From Spirochaetaceae bacterium (GTDB lineage Bacteria > Spirochaetota > Spirochaetia > Treponematales > Breznakiellaceae): a DNA stretch of 32,740 bases. Both the position numbers and the translations under genes were made by a program. The notes below the pieces were generated by a model. The model made no database searches. It was not told the DNA's origin and worked only from the letters and a program-made list of their open reading frames with translations. The DNA lies in the NCBI GenBank assembly GCA_031281945.1, contig JAITER010000044.1:1-32740 (forward strand), given 5' to 3'. This document shows, one piece after another, positions 23,477 through 30,776 of this stretch. Positions within the stretch are counted from its first letter, which is position 1. Each line of letters opens with the position of its first letter.

Positions 23477-24162
23477 TTCTTATAGGCCTTACAGGGCCTA
23501 CCTGCGCCGGAAAAAACTACGCCGCTAAAATCCTGGAAGAAAAAGGCGTCTCTTCTCTTGACGTGGATAAATTGGGGCATATAGCGCTGGAAAATAAAAA
23601 AAATGAAATAAAAGCCGCCTTTGGGGAAGAAATTCTGGATGAAGGCGGCGCGATAAACCGCCGTAAATTGGGTTCTATTGTATTCAAAAACCCCGCCGCC
23701 TTGCGAATTCTGGAAAATATAGTTCATCCTGAAACCGGACGCCTCGCCGCAGAATGGGTTTCCGCGCAAAACAAACGTTTTTTACAAGAAACGGCGAATG
23801 GCGGAGCCGATTCGCGGTTTTCGGGCGTTTGCGTTATAAACGCCGCATTGCTTAATAAAACCCCGTTTAAAGACTTGTTTTCCGGGATTATTCTGGTAAA
23901 ATCCCCTGTTTTTTTAAGGGCGTTAAGAGCCAAAAGACGGGACGCCCTTAGCTTTTCTGAAATTTTCTCCCGTTTAAAAAGCCAGCGCAAATTCACCCAA
24001 AAGTTTTTACCAAAAAACGCCGATATTAGTTGTATAATGAATGTCGGAATAGGGCCGTTTCAGAAGTGGGAGCGTAAAAATTTTGAAAAACGCCTGGAAA
24101 AAATATTAAGAAGTTTTATTTTAAAAAACTCTACGCTTGCGAGCCAAAAATGGCCTTTGTAA
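23473..24162 (+). CDS. coaE: dephospho-CoA kinase
   Basis: A 229-residue CoaE, which phosphorylates dephospho-CoA in the last step of coenzyme A synthesis. The P-loop region is LIGLTGPTCAGKNYAAKILE. Then come LDVDKLGHIAL (substrate Asp in the DxDxxxH-like site), INRRKLGSIVFKNPAALRIL and ENIVHPETGRL, all family landmarks. The P-loop ends Gly-Lys-Asn where Gly-Lys-Ser/Thr is usual; I recall the same in other treponemes. The lid/base-binding segment is present (ALRAKRRDALSFSEIFSRLK). It starts with ATG overlapping the upstream stop, so it is coupled to the SPOR protein gene. Confidence 0.88.
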   Translation: MILIGLTGPTCAGKNYAAKILEEKGVSSLDVDKLGHIALENKKNEIKAAFGEEILDEGGAINRRKLGSIVFKNPAALRILENIVHPETGRLAAEWVSAQNKRFLQETANGGADSRFSGVCVINAALLNKTPFKDLFSGIILVKSPVFLRALRAKRRDALSFSEIFSRLKSQRKFTQKFLPKNADISCIMNVGIGPFQKWERKNFEKRLEKILRSFILKNSTLASQKWPL

Positions 24163-24297
24163 GCCTGCAGCCGGACGAAGCGCCGCTACGCTCTTATTCA
24201 CGCCTGGTTTTTTATTCGTTTGCGAAATTCGGGCGCGAAGCGCCTACAGGTTATAAAGATTTTCAACCGGCTTTTACTAAAAACGGGAGGTTTAGTT

Positions 24298-25113
24298 ATG
24301 GATAAAAAAAAATTATTGCTTGTCGCGGCTTCCGCCGGCATGTTTATGGTTATTGTTATAGGGGCCGCCATTTTAGTGTTTACGCCGCGAGTCGACCAGG
24401 ATATTGTTTCCGCGCTTCAAAAAAAAGAAAAAGAATTAGAAAAAGCGAATTTGTTAAGTTCGCCTGTTCAAGATGGAGGCGCGGCAATTGTTACGCAGGG
24501 GCCGCAACAGCCTGTTCAGCCTGGCTGGATTCCGCTCCCGCCTGTTCAAGCAACCGGCGGGAGCGAATTTTCAACAGGCGCCGGTGCGGGGGCGCCGCCT
24601 TACGCCTACCAGCAAAATTCGCCGCCGGCTTTTGAAGGCGGCTCTTATGAAATAACTCAGCCCCCCCCGCAACAATCTTCAGCCGCAGTTATTAATGTGC
24701 CGGTTCCGGCGGCCTCCGGCGTACCGGAGCCTAAGGAAGAAAGCGCGCCGGCGCGGCCCCAGATGGAAAGCAGGGTTTCCCGCCAACCGGTCGCGGCGCC
24801 TAAACCGCCGCCCGCAACGCAAAACAACCAGAAGCCTCAAAGCGCGGCTCCCGTAAAAAAAGCCGCCGCTTCGGGTTATTGGGTTCAAACAGGGTCTTAC
24901 GCGCAGAAAAGCTTTGCGGACGGCGCGAAAGAATATCTTTCAATGAAGGGTATAAGTTCGGTTGTTTTGAACACCAGCGTGGGCGGCAAGACGTACTATC
25001 GTGTGCGCGTGGGGCCTTACGGGTCTCAAAACGAGGCCGATTACTGGCTTTCACTGATTAAGTCGATAGACGGCATGGAAAACAGCCAAGTTTGGAAAAC
25101 AGGGTCTTTATAA
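24298..25113 (+). CDS. membrane-anchored SPOR-domain protein
   Basis: A 271-residue FtsN-like protein. It has a short basic cytoplasmic start (MDKKK), one membrane helix (about 6-29) and a short coiled segment QKKEKELEKANLL. A Pro/Gln/Ala-rich periplasmic linker (about 55-190) leads to a SPOR domain (SGYWVQTGSYAQKSFADGAK to YYRVRVGPYGSQNEADYWL). It probably localises to septal glycan. The ATG at 24298 has GGGAGG 7 bases upstream; an earlier in-frame ATG at 24220 lacks one. Together with the VWA-like SPOR protein it brackets coaE, so two glycan-binding proteins sit in one run of genes. Confidence 0.87.
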   Translation: MDKKKLLLVAASAGMFMVIVIGAAILVFTPRVDQDIVSALQKKEKELEKANLLSSPVQDGGAAIVTQGPQQPVQPGWIPLPPVQATGGSEFSTGAGAGAPPYAYQQNSPPAFEGGSYEITQPPPQQSSAAVINVPVPAASGVPEPKEESAPARPQMESRVSRQPVAAPKPPPATQNNQKPQSAAPVKKAAASGYWVQTGSYAQKSFADGAKEYLSMKGISSVVLNTSVGGKTYYRVRVGPYGSQNEADYWLSLIKSIDGMENSQVWKTGSL

Positions 25114-25134
25114 CACACTGATGTGCGTTGTTTT
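25112..25134 (+). terminator. weak intrinsic terminator
   Basis: AACACAC (25112-25118), loop TGAT and GTGCGTT (25123-25129) with one mismatch, followed by GTTTTT. It separates the SPOR gene from the sigma-factor promoter. Confidence 0.45.
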
Positions 25135-25240
25135 TAGGTAATGTGTCAATATGACGCTTGATTAAATTAATTTGGAATTAACACAACCTTTTTGGCGAGT
25201 TAAGTTGTTGTTATATATACACTTAATCTGTTTGAAAGGT

Positions 25241-25256
25241 TGGCACGGTATTTGCT
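25241..25256 (+). promoter_or_regulatory. sigma-54 (-24/-12) promoter
   Basis: TGGCACGGTATTTGCT matches the sigma-54 consensus TGGCACG-N4-TTGCW at every fixed position. Transcription would start about 12 bases after the GC, near 25267, leaving a 20-base leader with GAGGAGG before the ATG at 25287. No competing good sigma-70 promoter lies closer. Activation would require a bacterial enhancer-binding protein and RpoN. Confidence 0.85.
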
Positions 25257-25286
25257 TTATTTTTTATGTGTAAGAGGAGGCTCAAT

Positions 25287-26156
25287 ATGAACAAAGCTAA
25301 AACACAAGAAGGATTACGATACGCATCGTCTGATGAAAATGTTCTGTCGATGTACCTCAATGACATCAGCAAGATTCCGCTTTTATCGCGTGAGGAAGAA
25401 GACAAAATAGCCAGATTAGCCGCCAGCGGAGACAAAAAAGCCGCAAACCGGCTTGTAAACGCAAACCTCCGTTTCGTTGTTAATGTAGCTAAACGATACC
25501 AGGGTCAGGGTCTTCCTTTAATCGATCTTATTAGCGAAGGAAATATAGGCCTTCTTTCCGCGGTTGAAAAATTTGACGTGGATAAAGGGTATCACTTTAT
25601 TTCTTACGCGGTTTGGTGGATACGGCAATCTATATTAAAAGCCATTTACGAAAAATCCAGAATGATACGCCTGCCTATGAACAGGGCTGGAGAGCTTATT
25701 AGAATAGAAAAGATGCGCAAAGAGATTCAATCTTACGAAAACAACGAGGCTGAAATTAAAGAAATCGCCCGGACGCTAAATATGGATCAAAAAATGGTTG
25801 GGGATTTAATATCGATAAGCCACGACATGGTTTCGCTGGATATGCCTATACACGAAGCTTCCGGCGGAAGTTTGGGCGATTACATAGAAGACGATACATA
25901 TCTATCACCGGACGATTTTGCGGTAAGGCAAACTATGCTAAAAGATATTGAATCCGTACTTTCCACCTTAACCCAAAAAGAGGCGGACGTGATTCGTTGC
26001 CGTTACGGCATAGGCGATTCCGTAAAAATGACGCTTACAGAAATAGGTTACAAATTCAATCTTACAAAAGAAAGAATACGCCAAATCGAAAAAAAAGCGC
26101 TAACCCGTTTGCGCCACCCGTGCCGGCTTAAAGTTTTGGAAAGTTACGTAGCTTAA
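25287..26156 (+). CDS. RpoS/RpoD-like sigma-70 family sigma factor
   Basis: A 289-residue group 1/2 sigma factor. Region 1.2 is NVLSMYLNDISKIPLLSREE. Region 2 has NLRFVVNVAKRYQGQGLPLI, DLISEGNIGLL and HFISYAVWWIRQSI, where promoter melting and -10 reading occur. Region 3 has IRLPMNRAGELIRI. Region 4 is LTQKEADVIRCRYGIGDSVK with the -35 helix KERIRQIEKKALTRLRHP. The long non-conserved insert and region 1.1 of a housekeeping RpoD are absent, so it resembles an alternative RpoS-like factor. The ATG at 25287 has GAGGAGG; the ATG at 25266 lies at the predicted transcript start and is unlikely. Control by sigma-54 is indicated. Confidence 0.9.
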   Translation: MNKAKTQEGLRYASSDENVLSMYLNDISKIPLLSREEEDKIARLAASGDKKAANRLVNANLRFVVNVAKRYQGQGLPLIDLISEGNIGLLSAVEKFDVDKGYHFISYAVWWIRQSILKAIYEKSRMIRLPMNRAGELIRIEKMRKEIQSYENNEAEIKEIARTLNMDQKMVGDLISISHDMVSLDMPIHEASGGSLGDYIEDDTYLSPDDFAVRQTMLKDIESVLSTLTQKEADVIRCRYGIGDSVKMTLTEIGYKFNLTKERIRQIEKKALTRLRHPCRLKVLESYVA

Positions 26157-26157
26157 A

Positions 26158-26192
26158 AAAAATCCGCCGCAACTTAATAGCGGCGGATTTTT
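26158..26192. terminator. bidirectional intrinsic terminator
   Basis: AAATCCGCCGC, loop AACTTAATA and GCGGCGGATTT, flanked by A-run and T-run, so it works for the sigma gene and for the convergent gene whose stop is at 26192. Confidence 0.9.
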
Positions 26193-26965
26193 CACCCGCA
26201 AAGGCGTTGCAACGGCAGCACTTTTTTTCTATATTCAATTCCAGTTTGTTCCAAAGTTTCTTTTACATCTTTAAACTGCGGCCTTTTTTTGTTTAAATCT
26301 ATAGTGAATTGATTCATGGAAAAATGGCGAAATATAAAAATTGAATCGTAAAACAGGCCGTTTTTTTGCGATATATCCAAAAGTTTTTGCCTGTATGCTT
26401 CGAACACCCCGTTTTTTTTCATTTCGCAGTAACCTGTTATCCAAACCTGGGCTTCGCGGTTTTCATTTTTAAAAATTCGCCAAAAGTCAAACGCTGTTTG
26501 CGCGCAAAATCTTTGGCTTTCGTCTATAATGTTTTTTAAATGGGCGCTTCCGCTGTTTTTGCAAAGCGTTTTTAACTCGTTGGTTCTTGGCGTATGTATT
26601 GGTGTTTTATTTAAAATAATAACATTTTTTCTAAAATCAACGCCAAGGGCGCCGTTCATTTTAAAAAAACGTTCCGCAAGCTTGCCCGAAGCGCCTGTAA
26701 GGTAACTTCTAACGGAAGCTTCCTGTTCTTTTTTGCCCGGATTGTCGGCTACAAGAATTATTTTTATTTCGTCGTTCACCGTAACGGCGTCCAGCGCGTT
26801 ATTGTATACAACCGGAGTTTCCACTATGTACGGGCGCCCGGCCCTTGAATTAGCCAGCTCCTGTTGTAAATCAGATAATCGCGGAAAAGAAGCCGCCGTT
26901 TCGCGCACAAATTTTTTATACGCTTCTTTAATTTTACAAAAAGATTCGTATGTATTTTTATTCAT
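26192..26965 (-). CDS. uracil-DNA-glycosylase-fold protein, uncharacterised
   Basis: A 257-residue protein with landmarks of the UDG superfamily. IKIILVADNPGKKEQ is the GxxPGxxE-type loop near the N-terminus of the fold, VIILNKTPIHTPRTNELK follows, AQVWITGYCEM is a middle strand, and FIFRHFSMNQF stands where the HPS motif lies. The usual catalytic Asp/Asn cannot be assigned with confidence. It may be a nucleic-acid repair enzyme or a non-catalytic relative. The gene is 7 bases after tatD on the same strand and is the last of the rpoZ-miaA-tatD run. Confidence 0.5.
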   Translation of the reverse strand: MNKNTYESFCKIKEAYKKFVRETAASFPRLSDLQQELANSRAGRPYIVETPVVYNNALDAVTVNDEIKIILVADNPGKKEQEASVRSYLTGASGKLAERFFKMNGALGVDFRKNVIILNKTPIHTPRTNELKTLCKNSGSAHLKNIIDESQRFCAQTAFDFWRIFKNENREAQVWITGYCEMKKNGVFEAYRQKLLDISQKNGLFYDSIFIFRHFSMNQFTIDLNKKRPQFKDVKETLEQTGIEYRKKVLPLQRLCG

Positions 26966-26972
26966 ATAAAAC

Positions 26973-27767
26973 CTAAAGTAAAAAAACTTCCCAAAAATTT
27001 TTATCGGTTTCTTTTTCTAAAGCATCTTCGCTCTCCCCTCTTAAAATTGACGCTTCTTTAAGAACGCCGCGTAAATCCGAATATGTTGAATAACCGGCGC
27101 CTTTTAAGCTTTGGTAAGGGGCGTCGGTCTCAAACAAAACGCGGGCCTGCGGGACTACGGCGCAGGCGGCGCGGGCTTTCTTGTTTCCGCGTAAAATCGA
27201 GTTTGAAAAAGAAAAATAGCAGTTTATCCCGCGTTTTAACAGGGAAAAAGCTTCTTTTTCCGTTCCGCAATAGGAATGAAAAACCACGGCCTTTATTTTT
27301 TTTAAAAGAGCCGTTTTTTTAAAAACGCTGTCGATGGAGCGCCTTATGTGCAACACAACCGGAAGGTCGTTTTCAACCGCCAAATCAAGCTGTTTTGTGA
27401 ATAACTCTTCCTGTTCGGTTTCTGTAGACCGGAACGCGGCGTTAAAAAAATCAACGCCGCATTCCCCCACGGCTTTTATTCTTTTTTCTGAAACAAGGGT
27501 TTGCAGAAAGTTAAAAGATTCAGGCGCCAAATCGGGGGAGCTTTCCATTTTTTGAATTAAAGGGAGCTGGGGATGCACTCCAAAACAAAGGGCCATGCTG
27601 GCTTCGCGGTTTAAGGCGCTTTTCGCGGCCAGGCTTTCGTTAAAAATAAATTCTTCCGCGCTCCACGCGCTAGCGGCGCAGGGGATTTTAAGTTCCAGCC
27701 TTTGCGCCTCGCAATCTTTAAAAAAACGCGCCAGGTAAAAAGGATGCGCGTGGGCGTCGCTCGCCAC
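26973..27767 (-). CDS. TatD-family metal-dependent hydrolase
   Basis: A 264-residue TIM-barrel hydrolase. Metal ligands are present: His pair in SDAHAHPF, Glu in AVGECGVDFF, His in VVLHIRRS, His in VVFHSYCG and Asp in FETDAPYQ. Family members have DNase or tRNA/peptide-related activities; the substrate here is open. Translation starts with GTG, overlapping the miaA stop as TAGTG. It is co-transcribed with rpoZ, miaA and the UDG-fold gene. Confidence 0.88.
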   Translation of the reverse strand: MASDAHAHPFYLARFFKDCEAQRLELKIPCAASAWSAEEFIFNESLAAKSALNREASMALCFGVHPQLPLIQKMESSPDLAPESFNFLQTLVSEKRIKAVGECGVDFFNAAFRSTETEQEELFTKQLDLAVENDLPVVLHIRRSIDSVFKKTALLKKIKAVVFHSYCGTEKEAFSLLKRGINCYFSFSNSILRGNKKARAACAVVPQARVLFETDAPYQSLKGAGYSTYSDLRGVLKEASILRGESEDALEKETDKNFWEVFLL

Positions 27768-28753
27768 TAAAGCGCCTCTTTTAAAATATTTTGCAAGGTT
27801 TCTTTGGCGCGGATAAAAGAAGAATCGTCTTCGTCAAGCGGAATATAAGTTACGTCATTTAAAGATTTAATCCACGACAACTGGCGTTTCGCGTAATGGC
27901 GCGTGTTTTTCGCTATCTCCGCGGCTATTTCTTCCTCGCCGGCCTCGCCTCTTTCGGCGGCAAGGCGAAAGGCGCCGTCCTCGTCCGTGTAAAAAAATTC
28001 TTTGTATCCTATAGCCCGCAACGCGCTGTTGCCGGGCGTGTAACCTTTTTTATACAGGCCTTCAACTTCCCGCGCAAGGCCTTCTTTCATCATTTGAAAA
28101 ACGCGCTTTTCTATTCGCCTGTAAAGTTCATCCCTGTTCCTTGTAACGGAGGCTATAACAAAACGAAAAGGTTTTTCTTTACAATCCGAAAAACCGAAAC
28201 GGTTGAAAGCGCTTAAAGGCTTTCCGCTTTGGCGAAAAACTTCCAAAGCGCGCAGCAACCGGTATGAGTCGTTAATGTGAATGCGGCCCGCGCTTACAGG
28301 GTCGATTTTTTTTAACTCCTCCATAAGCGCGGCGCTTCCTTTTTCGTTGAATTCTTTTTTTAGGCGATTTCGTATTTCCGCGTCAGAAAGCGGGGTCTTA
28401 GGCATTCCGTTTATAAACGCCGACAAATAAAAAAGCGACCCGCCGCAGACCACCGGTAAAGCCCCCGCTTCCGCCGCCCGCAAACAAGCGCTGGAAGCGC
28501 GGCTTACGAAACCGCCCGCGCTAAAAGGCTCATCAGGATTTAGAATATCTATGATATAGTGCGGCAACTGTAAGCGTAAATCCGGCGAAGGTTTAGCCGC
28601 CCCTAAATCCATGCCTTTGTATACTTGAACGGAATCAGCGCAGATTATCTCCGCCTTGCCAAGAGCGGCGCTTCCGGTGAAAAGATTCCGCGTTAGGTCT
28701 GTTTTACCGCAACCTGTAGCTCCGGTTAAAACCAAAACAAGCGGCGGACGCAA
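27767..28753 (-). CDS. miaA: tRNA dimethylallyltransferase
   Basis: A 328-residue MiaA, which prenylates A37 of tRNAs reading UNN codons. The P-loop is VLTGATGCGKTDLT. DSVQVYKGMDLGAAKPS is the substrate-binding signature, and HYIIDILNPDEPFSAGGF and VVCGGSLFYLSAFINGMP follow. The zinc-finger-like insertion domain ends in TRHYAKRQLSWIKSL, the conserved C-terminal motif. The start is TTG at 28753, 5 bases after the rpoZ stop and without a clear ribosome binding site, so it probably depends on coupling. Confidence 0.95.
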   Translation of the reverse strand: MRPPLVLVLTGATGCGKTDLTRNLFTGSAALGKAEIICADSVQVYKGMDLGAAKPSPDLRLQLPHYIIDILNPDEPFSAGGFVSRASSACLRAAEAGALPVVCGGSLFYLSAFINGMPKTPLSDAEIRNRLKKEFNEKGSAALMEELKKIDPVSAGRIHINDSYRLLRALEVFRQSGKPLSAFNRFGFSDCKEKPFRFVIASVTRNRDELYRRIEKRVFQMMKEGLAREVEGLYKKGYTPGNSALRAIGYKEFFYTDEDGAFRLAAERGEAGEEEIAAEIAKNTRHYAKRQLSWIKSLNDVTYIPLDEDDSSFIRAKETLQNILKEAL

Positions 28754-28758
28754 GGAAA

Positions 28759-28989
28759 TTAACGCGCCGTAATTCCGGAGATGGCGCCCGGCGCTTCTTC
28801 TTCTATAAGGTTGAATCTAACTTCGCCCAAAAATATTTGACGGGCCGCAAGCGATACGGCTTTGCCGAAATTGTCTTCAAGTTCCGGGGTTTTAAGCATT
28901 GAAATTTGATAAGCGCGCCTGGAAGCCGCGGATGTTATTTCGTACATATTGCCGTTGTAACGTATAAGTTCTTCTATGGGAAAAATCAT
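28759..28989 (-). CDS. rpoZ: RNA polymerase omega subunit
   Basis: A 76-residue protein. IEELIRYNGNMYEITSAASR and RRAYQISML match the omega N-terminal helix, and DNFGKAVSLAARQIFLGEVR matches the conserved KPV-x-AL-EI-GK segment. It helps assemble the beta' subunit. First gene of a run rpoZ-miaA-tatD-UDG-fold. AT-rich sequence with TATAAT-like boxes lies just upstream (28990-29010). Confidence 0.85.
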   Translation of the reverse strand: MIFPIEELIRYNGNMYEITSAASRRAYQISMLKTPELEDNFGKAVSLAARQIFLGEVRFNLIEEEAPGAISGITAR

Positions 28990-29066
28990 ATTTTATAATA
29001 TACAATAAAAAAAAATTTTTGAATACACCGCAACCGCGAAGCCGTTTTTATTTAATTTTAGAGGAT

Positions 29067-29180
29067 GAGGCTGTTCCAAAACCAGGTTGGTTTTGATAGT
29101 CTCTTGCGGTTTCGTAAAAGGCTAAAACCTTGAGTTTTTCAAGGCCGCCGTTCCAATACTTTAGGTTTTGAAACAGTCTC
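29067..29180. repeat. compound inverted repeat, TTCCAAAA family, overlapping cimA end
   Basis: The outer arms GAGGCTGTTCCAAAACC (29067-29083) and GGTTTTGAAACAGTCTC (29164-29180) pair with two mismatches. Inside are CAAAACC/GGTTTTG (29077-29094) and CCTTGA/TCAAGG near 29130-29145. On the minus strand the right part reads GTTTCAAAAC...GTATTGGAAC, a degenerate copy of the small hairpin. The last residues and stop of cimA lie inside it. Confidence 0.7.
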
Positions 29181-30776
29181 GGACAGCAGTTTGTATTCTA
29201 TTGAAGACGCCAGGGCCTGGCGGCTCGCCTCTATAACATCCGTGGAAACGCCGATAGTCGTCCATTCGCCGTCCCCGTCCGTTGATTCAATTAAAACGCG
29301 GACTTTCGCGGCTGTAGCTCCCGAACTGTTGATTACGCGCACTTTGTAATCCGAAAGCCGCACCCGGGACAACTGCGGAAAGAACCTTAAAAGAGCGCGG
29401 CGCAAAGCCCCATCCAGCGCGTTTACAGGCCCGTCTCCTTCGGCGGCGGCGATTTCTTCCTCGCCTTTAACCAACACTTTAACCCAGGCCGTAGCCTCCG
29501 CGCCTAAAAGCAAGCCGTTTTTCGCCGTATTTGAGGCCCGGAACGCGCTCGTTACGTTGTACGCGATTATAGTAAAAAAATCCTCGCGCCCGTCTATAAA
29601 TTTACGGGCCAAAAGCTCAAAACTAGCGTCCGCGCCCTCAAATTGCCAGCCTTCCGCTTCCATAGCTTTGACGCGCTCGACAAGAGCGCTTATGATAGGG
29701 GCGTCTTTTGTAAGGCGCGGGAAAAAAGCGCGCACTCTCTCCGCTATAACAGACCTTCCCCCCATTTCGCTGATTAAAAAACGCCTTTCGGCGCCGACAA
29801 GAGCCGGATCTATATGCTCAAAAGAAGAGCTTGTTTTTAATATGGCGTCCGCGTGCATTCCGGCTTTATGGGCGAAAGCGCCTGAGCCTATGTACGGCAA
29901 CCCTGAAGGTAAAGTAAGGTTTGAAATTTCAGCGACTTTTCGGGTTAACGGCGTGATTTTCATTAAACAGCCGTCCGGCAGGCATTTTACGCCCATTTTT
30001 AATTCCAAACTTGGGATAAGGGAGGACAGGCAGGTGTTGCCGCAACGCTCCCCCGCGCCTGAGAGCGTCCCGTGTACGTGCGACGCTCCGGCTTCCACCG
30101 CGGCTATGGAAACCGAAAGGGCCAGGCCCATATCGTTGTGGGCGTGGATTCCCACTTTCGCGCCAAGATTCCGCATTTTAAGCGCTTCCAAGACGGCGCG
30201 GACGCCTTTTTCCACAAATGAAGCGAAAGCGCCGCCGTTAGTGTCGCACAAAACTATTCTGTCAGCGCCGGCTTCCGCCGCCTGTATAACCGTCTTAACG
30301 GCGTATTCCGCGTTTTCTTTCCAGCCGTCAAAAAAATGCTCGGCGTCATAAATTACGCCCCTTCCTTCGCGGCGCAAAAAAGAAACGCTGTCCGCGATCA
30401 TATCCAGATTTTCTTCCGGGCTTGTTTTTAACACGTTGGCTACATGAAAGAGGGAGGCTTTTCCAAAAATTACAACGGTTCCTGTTTCGGCTTTAAGCAG
30501 GCTGTTTAAGTTGGCGTCGTCTTTGGCAAGGGATTCTTTTTTTCTGGTGGAGCCGAAAGCGCACAGGCTTCCGTTTTTAAGGTGAATTTTAGCGGCTTCT
30601 TTAAAAAAAGAAGCATCTTTGGGGTTGCTCGCCGGGTTGCCGGCTTCTATAAACCTAACCCCCAGTTCGTCCAAGACTTCAATTATAGCGCGTTTGTCGT
30701 GCGGCGAAAAACTTACGCCCTCGCCTTGGGCGCCGTCCCGCAATGTTGTATCAAGGATTTCAACAAAAACGCTCAA
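29139..30776 (-). CDS. cimA: (R)-citramalate synthase
   Basis: A 545-residue enzyme of the LeuA/CimA family, condensing pyruvate and acetyl-CoA to citramalate for isoleucine synthesis. The catalytic barrel starts EILDTTLRDGAQGEGVSFSP. Metal ligands are in DTT and HAHNDMGLALS, and GTLSGAGERCGNTCL is the family signature. FAHKAGMHADAI marks the linker, and the C-terminal 130 residues are the LeuA allosteric domain. The length fits the long CimA type rather than isopropylmalate synthase. The start is TTG, overlapping the upstream stop as TTGA, with a strong AAGGAGG 11 bases before it. The tail ETVSKPKVLERRP is encoded by a repeat element. Confidence 0.93.
   Translation of the reverse strand: MSVFVEILDTTLRDGAQGEGVSFSPHDKRAIIEVLDELGVRFIEAGNPASNPKDASFFKEAAKIHLKNGSLCAFGSTRKKESLAKDDANLNSLLKAETGTVVIFGKASLFHVANVLKTSPEENLDMIADSVSFLRREGRGVIYDAEHFFDGWKENAEYAVKTVIQAAEAGADRIVLCDTNGGAFASFVEKGVRAVLEALKMRNLGAKVGIHAHNDMGLALSVSIAAVEAGASHVHGTLSGAGERCGNTCLSSLIPSLELKMGVKCLPDGCLMKITPLTRKVAEISNLTLPSGLPYIGSGAFAHKAGMHADAILKTSSSFEHIDPALVGAERRFLISEMGGRSVIAERVRAFFPRLTKDAPIISALVERVKAMEAEGWQFEGADASFELLARKFIDGREDFFTIIAYNVTSAFRASNTAKNGLLLGAEATAWVKVLVKGEEEIAAAEGDGPVNALDGALRRALLRFFPQLSRVRLSDYKVRVINSSGATAAKVRVLIESTDGDGEWTTIGVSTDVIEASRQALASSIEYKLLSETVSKPKVLERRP

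Noticed and set aside
25266..25286. Upstream ATG for the sigma factor
   Set aside because: It coincides with the predicted sigma-54 transcript start and has no ribosome binding site, while the ATG at 25287 has GAGGAGG.
29557..30351. 264-codon plus-strand frame
   Set aside because: It is antisense to cimA, whose catalytic motifs are intact; the frame arises from its codon bias.
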